Below, one piece after another: positions 20,879-32,652 of a DNA stretch of 64,000 nt. Below the pieces are notes generated by a model. The model worked only from the letters and a program-made list of their open reading frames with translations, did no database searches and had not been told where the DNA came from. The position numbers were made by a program, and so were the translations under genes. The DNA is taken from the NCBI GenBank assembly GCA_025677825.1, contig JAIXMO010000001.1:682001-746000 (forward strand), read 5' to 3'. Source of the stretch: Helicostylum pulchrum. Lineage: Eukaryota; Mucoromycota; Mucoromycetes; Mucorales; Mucoraceae. The stretch's first letter is position 1; each line of letters starts with the position of its first letter.

Positions 20879-23445
20879 AGTCGGACTGGCGAATCGCACG
20901 ACACGTGCATTGGTCTTTTTTTCTGCTGGAGATAGTGGAGAAACAGTTATAGAGATTTGATTATCTTGAATAACATCTTTAACCTCTTCTTCATTTACAA
21001 TGAGGTCATGTCTTTCTACAGCGTTTACCTGACTGCAGTGAGGGGTACTCTCCTCATTCTCTTCTGTTTTGGGAATAGTATTTGTTACTGGACACAAACC
21101 AAATTCTTCAGATTGGTTTAGTTGCGAAGTACTGGCAGTCTGCTGGCCTTCTTCTGTTGATAATAAAGGGATAGGTAAATATTCATAAGCAGGGACGCTC
21201 ATCTCTGATTCAGACATAATCTTTTGTTTGAAATCCTCAAATTCAGTTATAAACGAATCATCTACTGTCTCTTTTGCAATGTTTAACAATTCGTTTGAAT
21301 TTTCTTTGCTTAATAACAATTCGTCTGAATTTTTTCTGGGCGTACTACTTTTTTCTGTGGAAGAAAGTCGGCTTTGTACGTCAGTTAAAGACGACTGAAA
21401 TTCAATACCTGCTATACTCCTCTCAATTCCTAGCGATGCACGTAGTGATGGTGTACCAGAATCTTGGCTATAAAATGGTACTTCAGAAGAGTTGATATTA
21501 TCATCCGTCTCTTTAAAGAATGATATAGTATTTTCTTCCTGTGACGGATACGCTAAATTGCCATCGGATGATTGGAGTTCCAGCATAAGGTTGGGTATTT
21601 CATACACTTGTGTTGCAGGTATAAAATCATCATCTTCCTCATATATATTTTGATTGTTTACTGGATATTGATATGATAGGTTAGAGTCACTTCTGGTATA
21701 TGGTATGGGATCATCGATTATTTGCGGCTCAGATAAGAAATTCGAACCATCATCTTCATCCAATGGTAATTGTGATGAAAAAGCAGCTATTTCAAATATA
21801 TTCTCTTCCGCTTTAAAGCTAAGCTCAGAATATACATCTATATCGTCCTCTTCCTCTTCACGAATGGTCTCGATTTTTTGTATTATAGATGTTTCTTCTT
21901 CTGGTACTGGTTTAAATTCGTTTTGAGTGTAGCTGGGAGGATCATCCTTTGTTTCTAATATTTCTGGTGCTCGCATAGGATCTACTGTGTGTTGACTGTA
22001 AAGACCGAGATCGCTATCTTCCAGAATATTGAGTTCTTTAGAGTAAGCTCTTTTCCAAAACACATCCACCCTGTATTGCTCATCTTCGGCGTCCTTGTCT
22101 TGCCTTAATTGCGTAAAACTCGTACCAATATCTTGATCGAGTTTCTTTATTATCTCTTCATTATTAACTTGATCGTCACGCTCGTCTTCTACGGGATCAG
22201 TGATTCCACGGTTCTATAAAATACAAATTTTAGATTTAAAATACTCTAAATATAGATATAAAGAAAAAAGAAGAAATATACCTTGATGCAGAATTGAACA
22301 GGTTGACTTCCTGTAGAATCATACGACTTGTATAAATAAGCGAAACGGAAATTACGTTTACGATACATAAACAATCGACTACTACACCAATTTCCCCAAG
22401 AAGAACCTAACGATGGCGTCCAAGCAGGATTATCTTCTTCTTGTGTGACGTGATTAGAAGCAACAATCTAGAAGGACGAGAGTTAGTAAAAAAACATATA
22501 TGCATACATATGTATGTACGTATAATGAGTACTTACTGCTAAGTTGTTCTTTTTTGCAATACGGAATAAGGATAAACCAATATAGTCTAGAATATTATCA
22601 CGATCATTTTTTGTTGATACATTAACTCTAAAATGATACGTAATAGAATCAATAACGATTAATTTTGTGTTGGGATATCTTTGAACTATAGTTGGCAATT
22701 CAGTTATTAAAGACATAAATTCGGGATAACTGGTGGCACAAAATACATGAAGTCGGTTCAAATCTGAGTCACTTGAAAGTCGAGATGACATACCAATAGA
22801 TGAAAATGAACCTTCTGTATCAATATAAATGCATTCACCAGGTTCACCACCTTGTTTAGTAGGGAATATTGAATTTATTGCTAATTGTTTACTAATAGAA
22901 GTGTTTTTAACGTTAATATTATACATTACTCAAAATAAAAACTTATTCAACTCACCAAAGTTGAGTTTTCCCTGTTCCGGATTCACCACAAATTTCAGTG
23001 ATTTTTTTAGGAGGGATACCGTGTCCAAATAATGCATCTATACTCTTTGATTGAGTTGATATGCTGTTGAGTCCTTCATTTTGATTTATTGCCTTTTGCT
23101 CACGTAACTCTGTTTTTTTTAAAAAAAAAAAAAAGAGCAAAAAACTATGTCAACTTAACTCAAGATATTATTTTTTTTTTGTCTCAGATAGTTACCTGTG
23201 TTAACAACTTTATTAAGTTGTTTTTGTTCGTCTTCATTCAACTGAAGTTCTATTTTATAATTTTACGCAGTAAATAATACTGAAATTAAAAAAAACTAGT
23301 CTGGACCCCCTTTTTTTTTGGTAGGTCATTTACCTGTTATTATCTTGGTTATGTTACTTGAAACAAGTGCTTCAAGACTTTCATAACCAGTTCTTCTCAA
23401 TTTGAGCTGCAATGAGGGCAGTTCAAGAATATGGTTTAATGACAT
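20651..23445 (-). CDS. RAD51C: RAD51C-like RecA-family recombinase paralogue with a long disordered tail
   Basis: RAD51 paralogue acting in homologous-recombination repair. Exons 23334..23445, 23196..23249, 22956..23109, 22537..22891, 22282..22467 and 20651..22213 join in phase to 807 residues. N-terminal helix-hairpin-helix-like part (about 1-55), Walker A GESGTGKTQL (about 95-105), GECIYIDTEGSF, Walker B KLIVIDSI (about 185), SLGSSWGNWCSSRLF and LYKSYDSTGSQPVQFCIK match RAD51C better than XRCC3 or RAD57. About 470 further acidic, Ser/Glu/Asn-rich residues follow, with a tandem repeat of about 57 residues at the end. The TGA at 20651 sits where the first repeat copy has CGA. A tail this long is unusual for the family. 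Confidence 0.85.
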
Positions 23446-24821
23446 GGTAAAATATACAGTAGTTTATGCCAGTTAAAAAGAACAGATTAAAAAAAAAAAC
23501 GTTCAAAATAAAATAAAAAACACGACTGAAGACTGTCGCAGCAGCAGAGTAAATTGATGTGGGTGATAAATTGACTGCTCTTACCCCAATTCAGTAACAA
23601 CCTTTTCTAAACAAAAACAGTTGCTCCAATTTGAATACACGTATAAAAAAATAATACTTACAGTTCAAGGAATAAAAGTCAATATAAAGTTTGAAGTAAA
23701 TGAAAATGCTTGTGTTTAAAAATATTATCTTTTTGCATAAAGAACTTTAAATTGTTATTTTAGAATGCTTTCATATTTGTATAATAACTATGGTCACCCC
23801 TTTCTTTTTTGTCAGGTTTTCACTCGTGATAATACATTTTAATATCGTATATCAATTAACTATCCCAATTGACAGTCGACTTTACTATTTAAGTAAATAA
23901 TATATATTGCTGTCAGAAAGATTATAAGTAACTATTTATTTGAGTATTTACGTAAAAGTATTGGGGAAAAAACCCCCAGTTTAGACATAAAGTAAGTGTT
24001 TTTCCAGTTTTCTTTTCAGGTAGCTAGGGTTGCTATAATTGCAGGTTCTCAAAATTATTTAGCATAGCGGATGCCGTCTCTGAAAGCTTTGAAACGTTTG
24101 CCAACAACTATGCTAGCCGGGGATAATGCAAATGGATTATTAATGCTTTACATACATTTAAGCAAAATATATTTACAGATTCTTTGTAGCCCACATGCAT
24201 TGTTAGAAATGCATATATGCATAATAAATACAGGACCTATCACCCAAGAGATTGAATACTTTAAAATGTTTTCTTCTTGTATTTTGTTGCCAAGTCATAA
24301 ATAAGTCTACTACTGTCTTTATATTTTAAATACAGGCGTGTTGAAATATAGTTATTTATTTTTTTATTGAAACATATTGAGCTTTTTTTATTCAGTACAT
24401 AAATTTTAAAAATAATGGTAAAAAAAATGAAATGATATCAAATTGCTTAAAGTGTAGTGTCGAGATCAACCAGTAATGACCAAAGTCTATAAAAGAATTC
24501 TATCAATGCGGTTTCGATATTGCAGGTCAATACTATTCCTATGATCCCAGACGCAGAAGTAGTAAAGATCTTGTGAGACGATCCCAAACAAGAGTAATAC
24601 GCTCATTGTCTTGTTCATTTAACGATACTATAAGAGACAATGAGATGAATATAAACGACCCGGGTTCCATAAAATCATGTCTTCAATATATAAATATATG
24701 CAAACAGAAAGAACAAACATTGTAAAAAAAATAAATGAAATTATGCAGGAGGGGGATTTATAGTTTATACAAATGTTTTATCAGCAATGTATTTTATTGA
24801 AATAATCCACAAAAATTAAAT
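23446..24821. other. Intergenic, no supported gene
   Basis: Two frames were looked at. One at 24071-24304 (77 codons) has no recognisable content. Another runs open from about 24480 to TAA at 24724 and contains EFYQCGFDIAGQYYSYDPRR and Arg/Ser-rich text without an initiator in frame; it could be an orphan exon or relic. Otherwise AT-rich. Confidence 0.4.
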
Positions 24822-25657
24822 TTATTTCTCCTGCAAAATAGAAAAGATGTTAATAAGAAAATAGGTATTGCAAAAAAAAAAAAAAAAAAAAAAAAAAAGT
24901 ACTTACGGGGATCTCAACTTCACCAGCATCAATTTCGTGACAAAGATCCTTGGGGTTCTTACCATCGACGGTACAACCGACGGAGAAAGCGGTACCAAGA
25001 ATTTCCTTGACAGTACCAGAGAGTTCACGAGCTAAAGACTTGAAACGCATGGTACGGGCAATTTCGATAATAGCTTCAAGAGAAACGTTACCGGTATGCT
25101 TGATGTTCTTCTCCTTCTTACGGTCACGGAGAGGCTCGTTAAGAGCCTTGATAACCAAAGAGGAAGCAGAGGGAACAACGGAAACTTGAGCTTGACGGTT
25201 TTGAATGGTCAATTGAACAGTGACACGAAGACCCTTCCAGTCCTTAGTACCCTTGGCGATATCCTCACCAACCTTCTTGGGAGACAAACCAAGAGGACCA
25301 ATCTTGGGAGCTATTTTTAATTAATAATAATTTTGTCAATATATTTTGTTGTCATCTAGTTTCGAGTTTTTAATTACCAAGAGCAGATGAAGCACCAACT
25401 TCACCACTATTTTGTAAAAATAAAAAAATAAAATGAATTGCATTAATAAATATATTCTAATCGTGTTGAATTATTTCCATTTTTAAAAAATTGGGCAAAG
25501 ACTGAATCCAATATTCTTATAAAATTCCAATTTTCAAAATGTAGGTGTGTCCATGTGGTAGGTGGACATGCTTAAAATAAATAAAAAAAAATCGACTTTA
25601 CCCAGTAGCACGGAGGTAGATAATCTTAACCTCAGAGGGATCGAACTTAGGAGGCAT
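24822..25657 (-). CDS. RPL12: 60S ribosomal protein uL11 (RPL12)
   Basis: Stalk-base protein of the large ribosomal subunit. Exons 25602..25657, 25378..25406, 24907..25310 and 24822..24830 give 165 residues, the usual eukaryotic length. Recognised by [20 protein letters not shown], then [57 protein letters not shown] and [14 protein letters not shown]. The last exon holds only Glu, Lys and TAA after a TTTTGCAG acceptor; the preceding intron contains a poly-T run on the coding strand (poly-A at about 24871-24898). Codon choice is strongly biased as expected. Confidence 0.96.
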
Positions 25658-26301
25658 TTTATACTAAATAACAAGTGATTAGGACTTTGGATGGATGGGA
25701 TTTACATCTATGGTTGAGTATCTTACGTTGTTATAAAGAGAAGGTTTATCTCATCAATACCAATTTCGTATTTAACAATCGCGCCCGCACATTCGACCTT
25801 TTTCAAATCCCGCCCATCAACGCTCGAAAAAATTCGTAATTTTGTGGGTTATGCTTATACTGTAATTCTAAATCTGGCTGCATATATGCATATATGAATG
25901 TACTAGTTAGTAAACAAGTACTTTTTGGAAACTGACAGGAGAAAAAAAAAAACGAAAAAGCAAAAAACGAAATATACTATTAATGCAAACTGTATTAAGT
26001 TTTATTTAAGGTCACTTGTACAAAGGTTATATGTATTCGCTTGTTTGCGTGTATGCCATGTATAGGTAATTAGAGCGAGCAAAGTAAGAATTACACTATT
26101 TTTTACAACTGATAAGTGATAGATATTTCTTTTTGCTTAGGTGCGACGTGTGACATAATTTTAGGTACGACGTTTAAATAAAAAAAAATAGCTGTCAAAA
26201 AATTGAGAAAAATGTGGCTTATAATTATGGTACAACAGAAAGTAGCAGCAATTTATATATTAAACAAAAAAAAGGATTCGATATGAACATGCGGGTGAGT
26301 G

Positions 26302-26334
<33 letters not shown>

Positions 26335-26487
26335 GGTTGTTAAAAAGAGATAAAATAGTTAAAAGAGGAAAGAATAAATTTTGTGTGTGCGAGAAAAGAA
26401 ACTGTAAAAAAGTGAATAACTAGGTTAAAAAAAAATAATTTTTATCTATTTTTTAATGCTTTGTGTATGCTTCGTTTTGTGTTTGGT
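25658..26487. other. Intergenic between RPL12 and NOP56, with GA microsatellite
   Basis: Contains the RPL12 promoter, with GC-rich ATCCCGCCCA at 25807-25816, and a (GA)n tract at 26309-26333. Frames across the GA tract are simple-sequence artefacts. Confidence 0.5.
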
Positions 26488-28166
26488 TTAATCCTTGTTC
26501 TTCTTTTCTTTTTTCTCCTTCTTTTCCTTTTTCTCCTTCTTTTCCTTCTTTTCCTTCTTCTCCTTCTTTGACTTCTTGGGAGCATTATCTTCTTCATCAT
26601 CTTCAGCGCGTGCTCTCTTTTCACCAACAACGGCGACGGGTGCATCATCCTCTAAATCCAAATCGTTGATAACCTTCTTCATGACATCAATGTTCTTTTC
26701 GGGGAGAGCACCAGAGTCAAAGAATTGAAGACGTTCTTCAACTTGCTTCTTAAGAGCTTGACCGAACTTATCAGTAGGGTTATCAGAGAAACAATCGATA
26801 CGAGAAGCGACTGTACACTTATTAGCAAGATAACGAGAGATTCTACCCTTGTTCTTTTGACCAGCACGACCAATGAAAGAAGAATGGTAGATTAAACCAT
26901 ACTTAGGGGTGTTACCCTTAGTCTTCAAGGCTCTGAAAAGGGCCTTTTCAGCACCTAAAATTTGAAGAGTGGAAGCAGGGTATTTAGCCAAATTAGTTAA
27001 AGAACCAGCTTGAGAAATTAAACGAGCACCAACAACTTCACCAATCAAAGCAGCCAAGTTAGGAGCAACATAGTTCATCTTGGTGACAAGATAACCGTGA
27101 AGCTTCTTACGGTATTCAGCAAGACTGATAACACGATCAGCAAAGTTTTGAATGTTGATCATGTCAATAGGAGAAATATCAGTACCCATAGAAGCACGAG
27201 CAGCATCTAAAATTTGTTGAGCAATGGTCTCATCACCATCAACAATTTCAGCCATAGCTTCAATGTTTTCTTCAGAAAGGTCGGACTTGTTCTTGACTAC
27301 CTTGATAAGTTTGGCATATTTGTAGTTGTCGCTAACAATTTTAACCATTTCAGGGAAATGCCAAGAATACCATTCTCTATTTAAAAGAAAGTAAAGTTAA
27401 TAAAATATTAAGCAGTATAGTTTAGTTTGCTGTTATATTTACTTGACACGCATGGCAAAGGTGTTGACATCCTTGTCCATTTGATCCAATAAAGCAATAG
27501 CTTGAATGATCATGTTATCGGCACGGTTAACATTAAACTTGACCTTACAACGAGAGTAACTGTGACCAAGACCGAGTTGAGCCTTTTCCAAATCACCAGC
27601 CTTTAATTGACCCAACAACTTGTCGGCCCAAAGACGAATACCACGGATCAATTCAGAAACCATTTCATCGGAAACACATTCAACCTTGATCTCACTCTTA
27701 ATAGCACCAGCTAAATTCTTTTCACCGACACCAAGGACAAGCTTAGACTTCTTATCAGCCTTGGGAAGGTTCATTTCCAAGAAAGCCTTTAAGGAAGGAT
27801 TAACAATACCTGCAATTTTAAAAAAAAAATATTAATAAAAAATTTGACACATGCCAAAGAAAAAATTTTCCTTGTTATTAAAAAAATATTTTTTTTTTAC
27901 CTTCAGAAACATCGTTAGCGTTCTCTAAAGCATCGGCAGCACTCTTGAAAGGAGCGAAAGACTTGAGCTTAAGCATCTTACTGAACTTGGAGAGATCAGT
28001 GATGGAGCTTTGAACAGATTCCAACTTGGATCCGATCTCTTCAGATTGAAGGCGCTCAAAAAGAGAATAGCCAGAAGCTGTCTCGAACAAAACGTAGTTG
28101 ACCTAAACATAATTTTTATTTCTTAGTTTATTGTTTATTTTTTTTATTTTATTTTATTTTTACCAT
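26488..28166 (-). CDS. NOP56: Nucleolar protein NOP56 (box C/D snoRNP core)
   Basis: Core protein of box C/D snoRNPs guiding rRNA 2'-O-methylation. Exons 28164..28166, 27901..28102, 27443..27809 and 26488..27376 join in phase to 486 residues. NOP5NT region [18 protein letters not shown], then [40 protein letters not shown], and the Nop domain with [40 protein letters not shown] and [21 protein letters not shown] Lys-Lys-Glu repeat tail ends the protein. NOP56 is preferred over NOP58 from the EWYSWHFPE and ALFRALK segments. The first coding exon is the ATG alone. Confidence 0.95.
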
Positions 28167-28730
28167 TGAACTTGATTTATTTAAAGAAAGAGAAGAGGTT
28201 CTAAAATAACTGAGAAAATATAAAAAAAAAAAACTTTTTGTTGACTTCTAATTCCTCCAATACACTCGTATTTGCACCTCGTCATTTTAAAACATCAAAA
28301 AAAAAAAAAAAAAAAAAAAAAGAGGAAAGTGTGTGGCGTTTTTGACTGTTATTCCTTTTTTAAAATAAAATTAGAGTTTTATTGGTTTATCGTTTTTTTG
28401 ATGCTTGGGGGGATTTGCTTTGTTCAGTCTGTGAGGCAACAAAATTATTAATGCAAGTCTTTTTTTTTTCTTTCTTGTTTTTCTTCTTACCTTTCTTTTT
28501 AAACCTTTTTTAATATTATTTGCATTAGTAGTCAATTTGTCTTTCCCCTTCCATAAGTTTAGTTTTTCCCTAAAGTCGCTGCTTGTCTATCGAATAAATA
28601 TAATTACTCTCTTTTTTTTATATATACGTGTTTTAATTTCTCTCTTTTTTTTTTTTAGTTTGGGTACCTTTCGTTTAGTAGTTTTAGTTTCGGATGCTAC
28701 AGTCTATTATATAAATACATTTTTTTTTCT
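28167..28730. other. Intergenic, homopolymer-rich
   Basis: Promoter side of NOP56 with a run of about 23 A at 28299-28321, then T-rich 3' flank of the next minus-strand gene. Nothing coding recognised. Confidence 0.5.
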
Positions 28731-29623
28731 TTAGTCCTACGTACATACATATACATTCATATATATGTATATATATATATATACCTTTCTCAAGTAACTA
28801 GGTGTGGATGCATTATTGGTTACAGGTGATGGTTTGAGAGCAGGTGTGACACTTCGATTTACAGGAACAGGAGTACCTTGAGAAGATGTAGTAGATGTCG
28901 AAGATGATTGATGAGGTGTCTATTTAACATTTTTTAACAGTGTTATTTCATCTATTATAATTATTACATCTAATATACGTACAACAGGTACTCGCTTGTT
29001 TGACCCATTTCCAAGCCCTTTTTCAAATAATTTAATACGAGCCGCCATTGATACATATTTATCATCGGTGCTCATTTCAGATCGAATATCTTCAATCGCA
29101 TTAATACTGGTAGTGGATTGGTATCGTGGAACTTTAGATGTACCAACACGTTTCTATATACATGTATTATACTGTTAGTTAATAATAATAACTATAAAAT
29201 ATGTCTTACATTAATACCACCGCGAGTACGAAGTCCCAATACGTTGCGCTTTTCTTTAGACGAATGAAGTTTATTGGAAAAAGACGACGTTGATTGCATG
29301 TAACCAGGTATGCTTCTTTTCTTTTCAGTTACTACCGCTTGAGGAGAAGATGCAATATCGGTTGGTTCTTTTACTTGAACTTGTTCTACTTCTTTAGCAA
29401 CAGATGTGGTAGATTGTCGCCATTCTCCACGATCCTCATTCTTAATCTCATAAGCTGAATATTTATCCCCGTTAAATATTTTGGTTTTGTTAGGTTTTTC
29501 AGCTGACTTTGGTGAACTTTCTCTGGGTGGTGAATCCGTTAAAAGCGATTTATATCTTTCACTATACCTACTAGTAGTTGCAGAAGGGCTACTGGCTTTT
29601 TCTGTGGAAGGTGATGATGACAT
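28731..29623 (-). CDS. Uncharacterised Ser/Thr/Lys-rich disordered protein, 241 aa
   Basis: Not recognised. Exons 29210..29623, 28983..29153, 28785..28919 and 28731..28736 are all phase 0 with canonical splice sites; the last contributes only Asp and TAA. Low-complexity Ser/Pro-rich N-terminus, a basic middle (KKRSIPGYMQSTSSFSNKLH, NVLGLRTRGGIN), then KRVGTSKVPRYQSTTSINAI and a short helical patch MAARIKLFEKGLG. Several SP/TP sites suggest phosphorylation. No membrane segment. Could be a cytoskeletal or cell-cycle adaptor, but nothing seen proves it. Confidence 0.65.
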
Positions 29624-30027
29624 TTTGGCTACGGCAACAACAATAAAAAAATTTAAAAAAAAAGAGAGAAAGAGATAACAGTTTTAATTTCTCTTTTTAT
29701 TTATTTATTTGAAGCTCCCACACACACACACACATACACGCCTATATAACGCGTACAACGCGGTGCGCGCTACACTCCCCTTCTTTTTTTTTTCTCCTTT
29801 TTTCATGTGACTCGATATTTTTTTAACGTGTGAAATGTTGGTTCCATTCAACTAAACGTATATCTTGTTTCATGCTTAAATCAAAAAGCAACGTTTTTTT
29901 TTCCAGTGTAAAATACCTCGCAAAGGAAAAAAAAAAAAGGTTAATTGCTGGGGTTTAATTTATTTTATGTGGTCTTTTTTTTTTTTCTCTTTTTTTTTAT
30001 TTTCTTTAAGCAAACTTGATTATAAAA
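29624..30027. other. Divergent intergenic region
   Basis: About 400 bases between a minus-strand and a plus-strand gene: a CA/AC microsatellite at 29719-29734, a GC-rich patch near 29747-29772 (ACGCGTACAACGCGGTGCGCGC) and T-rich leader before 30028. Confidence 0.5.
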
Positions 30028-30695
30028 ATGTCTGAAATTGAGGATCTTACTAATCTTTCCAAGCCTACTACAGATGCTACTTTAACCATTCGTTGTATTA
30101 AAAACTTCGAGTACCGTACTTGTAAGAACCTTGTACTTCAACACGTTAACCTCGAGACCTGTACAGTAGGTGACTTGAAGAAGATGGTAGTAGAAAGTAA
30201 GTAAACAAAAAAGAGTCTTTTTTTTTAAATAGACCAATAGTTTTTTAATGGTTGTTTGCATTAGAAATTCACTCACAGTCTGGTTGGAAGCCCTATTTAA
30301 ATGTCAAATTTGGTAATATAAAAAACGAGCTATACTATATATAAAAACTAAACTTTTTTTTTTTTTAAAATAGACACACTTAAAGTTTATACAGTTGCTC
30401 ACGGACATAAGGTACACACATACAAAAAGATATACTAAAGATGGTTATTAAATGGTCTTTTTTTAGACTATGAATTTAATTATAAACATCGAGGACGATG
30501 ACAAGTTGATTCTCGCAGATGATACTGCCGTGTTAGCATGGCAGGGGATTGGTAAGTGGGAAGACCACATACTACTACTGGCTTAAAAATGTTTAATTAA
30601 CTTGCCCAATTTTAGAAAACGAAACCGAGTTATCTTTCTTTGTTATGCAAGACTATCAACAGTTTAGACTTCATCCCGATACGATGAAGTGGTAA
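30028..30695 (+). CDS. UPF0538 (C2orf76 homologue)
   Basis: Small conserved eukaryotic protein of unknown function with a ubiquitin-like-fold appearance. Five exons, 30028..30196, 30265..30312, 30374..30411, 30467..30551, 30616..30695, in consistent phase, give 139 residues. Diagnostic stretches: LTIRCIKNFEYRTCKNLVL, VNLETCTVGDLKKMV, DTLKVYTVAHGHKTMNLIIN, EDDDKLILADDTAVLAWQGI and ENETELSFFVMQDYQQFRLH ending TMKW. The pattern IRSFEHR, HKSKTNELVLSLEDD, ETEIAFF is remembered from the human protein. Confidence 0.88.
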
Positions 30696-30953
30696 AGCTA
30701 TTTATACTTGGCATATAAATAAACAAAATAGTTGTAATTTTACCATTTTTAGTTCTTTTTTTTTTTTTGGTTTTACCAAGACCTCGTGTGTTTAACCTTC
30801 ACTTGGTATCTTGACTTGATCGACCAAAAATATAGAAATGTTTCTGTATTGATATAAATATGCCTTATTTGTTCATTTTAATTATTTGTTCGTTTCTTTA
30901 TCCTTTCCTTAATCCTTTCCTTTATCCTTTCCTTTATCCTTCCCTCCTTCTTT
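30696..30953. promoter_or_regulatory. Promoter region with CT tandem repeats upstream of the LysM gene
   Basis: TTCCTTAATCC / TTCCTTTATCC units repeat at about 30902-30941, ending just before the start codon; a pyrimidine-rich leader. The 258-base gap holds no coding signal. Confidence 0.5.
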
Positions 30954-32587
30954 ATGCGTGTCTTGTCACTTATTGTAGCTGCTACTGCACTCGCATCCAC
31001 TGTCGTTGCTTCCTCTCCCAAGGACAGTGTTCTTACTTACACCGTTTCCTGTCAAACTACTTATATTGTTCAAAATGGCGATACCGTAAGCGAAGAAAAA
31101 AAAATCGTACTTTAACAAATCTTTATATATTCAATTTCGTTTATTACATAGTGTAGTAAGATTGGTAAAAATTTCAACATCTATACCAGCAAAATAAAAA
31201 AATGGAATCCTTCCAGTACGTGCTTTTCACATCTTTATATATAAATAATTTCTCATTTTTCCTATCTCTTTCTAGTCAATGCTGGTTGTACTAATCTGTA
31301 CATTGATCAAATTCTCTGTCTTAGGTAACCCATTTTTATTTTTATCTTTTATTTATTTTTGTGAGTTCTAATAAACCATGTATTTTTAGTGCTCCCAAAA
31401 CTCAGTCTAGCGTTGTTGCCGTTGGTACTACTACTGGTTCTACCTCTACCAAGACTACTTCATCTGCTGCTGCTACTACCACTGTACTTGTTCTTGCCGG
31501 TTCTCAATGTACTTCCAATGATGATTGTGCTGGTGCTCGGTAAAAAAAAAACTCCTTTTTTTATATAAAAAAATGTAGCGGCCATACTAAACTCAATTTT
31601 TTTAGTTGTTGTAACCTTGCTAACAACCAATGTGTACTTGACCCTTATAACAATATCTGCGATATTATTCCTACCGGTACCGGACCTGCGCAACCAACTT
31701 CTAACCCTAGCGCTACAAGCTGTTACGCTGGTTCATATGGTTTAGCACAAGGTGATGGTTACAGTGGTTACTGCTGTAAGACTCAAGCTGATTGCCAAGA
31801 CGATTGTATTAGCGGCGCCTGTAATGGTCCTGTTAACCACAAGACTACTACCGTCAAGAACCCCACTGCTACTGCTACACCTGCTGCTTCTACTACTGCT
31901 ACCCCTGGTACTTGTTACCCTGGATCTTTCGGTTTGAAAAAGGGAGATGGATACAGTGGATACTGCTGCAAAGACCAATCTGATTGTCGAGATGATTGTA
32001 TCAGTGGGTCTTGTAACGGACCTGTCAATACTAAAACTACTGCCATCCCTGTTACCAAAACTACTTCTACTACAAAAACTACTTCTACTGCTGCTGCCAC
32101 AGGTGTTCCTACTGGATTAACCGTTCAAATCAGTTCTAGCAAAGATTTCTGTCTCTTCTTACCTCCTTCTCCCGGTAACAAGGCTAACAACGGCGGTAAA
32201 CAAGATATAGATGCTATTGCTTCCTCTGAAAAGTACGCTGTTGCTTTCTGTACCACACCTAATATCAATGCTCCCGGTGCTGGTCTTTTACCTTCAGGAT
32301 TCGTTACCAAGGCTACTTACCAAACTAATTCTGCTGCTGGGTTTGTTCAAGTGCGTGGTAGTATTAATGTTGCTGCCTACGGTTTAAGCACCAAGGATGA
32401 AGGCGGTCAGTATGATGACCACGGTGCTGGCTCTCCTCCTAAATCTACTTGTGCGGGTTACCCTTACTATGTTTCCTTGGTCGAACCTAATACTGGTGAT
32501 TTCTGTATTCGTTGTTGTGAAACCTATTCTGATTGTAATGCTGGTAGAAGCGCTTATGGTTGTGATCGTGTCGTTCCTGCTCTTTAG
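30954..32587 (+). CDS. Secreted LysM protein with duplicated cysteine-rich modules
   Basis: Probable extracellular chitin/peptidoglycan-binding protein. Five exons, 30954..31085, 31152..31215, 31276..31324, 31390..31539, 31606..32587, give 458 residues. Signal peptide MRVLSLIVAAATALASTVVA, one LysM (about 30-80; YTVSCQTTYIVQNGDTCSKI, KKWNPSINAGC, IDQILC), Thr/Ser linkers, a first Cys cluster (GSQCTSNDDC, RCCNLANNQC), then two near-identical 40-residue modules (SCYAGSYGLAQGDGYSGYCC and TCYPGSFGLKKGDGYSGYCC, each ending in a CNGPVN motif), and a C-terminal domain (FCLFLPPSPG, SGFVTKATYQTN, FVQVRGSI) seen in many fungal secreted proteins. A LysM effector or wall protein; host interaction is not shown. 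Confidence 0.88.
31719..32031 (+). repeat. Tandem cysteine-module duplication within the LysM gene
   Basis: Two copies of about 124 bases (about 31719-31842 and 31908-32031) separated by a Thr/Ala-rich linker. Each encodes GDGYSGYCCK, a Q-x-DC pair, DDCISG and CNGPVN with six cysteines. Confidence 0.85.
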
Positions 32588-32652
32588 AAAAAAAACTTTT
32601 TATATAATAAAATCATATATTTTTATAATCCTCTTTTTGTTATTATGCTCCT

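Noticed and set aside
24071..24304. 77-codon plus-strand frame
   Set aside because: No domain, no promoter-like leader and no splice support; composition fits chance.
26442..26728. Arg-rich and Phe/Ser-rich frames over the NOP56 tail
   Set aside because: Alternative frames of the Lys-Lys-Glu repeat of NOP56.
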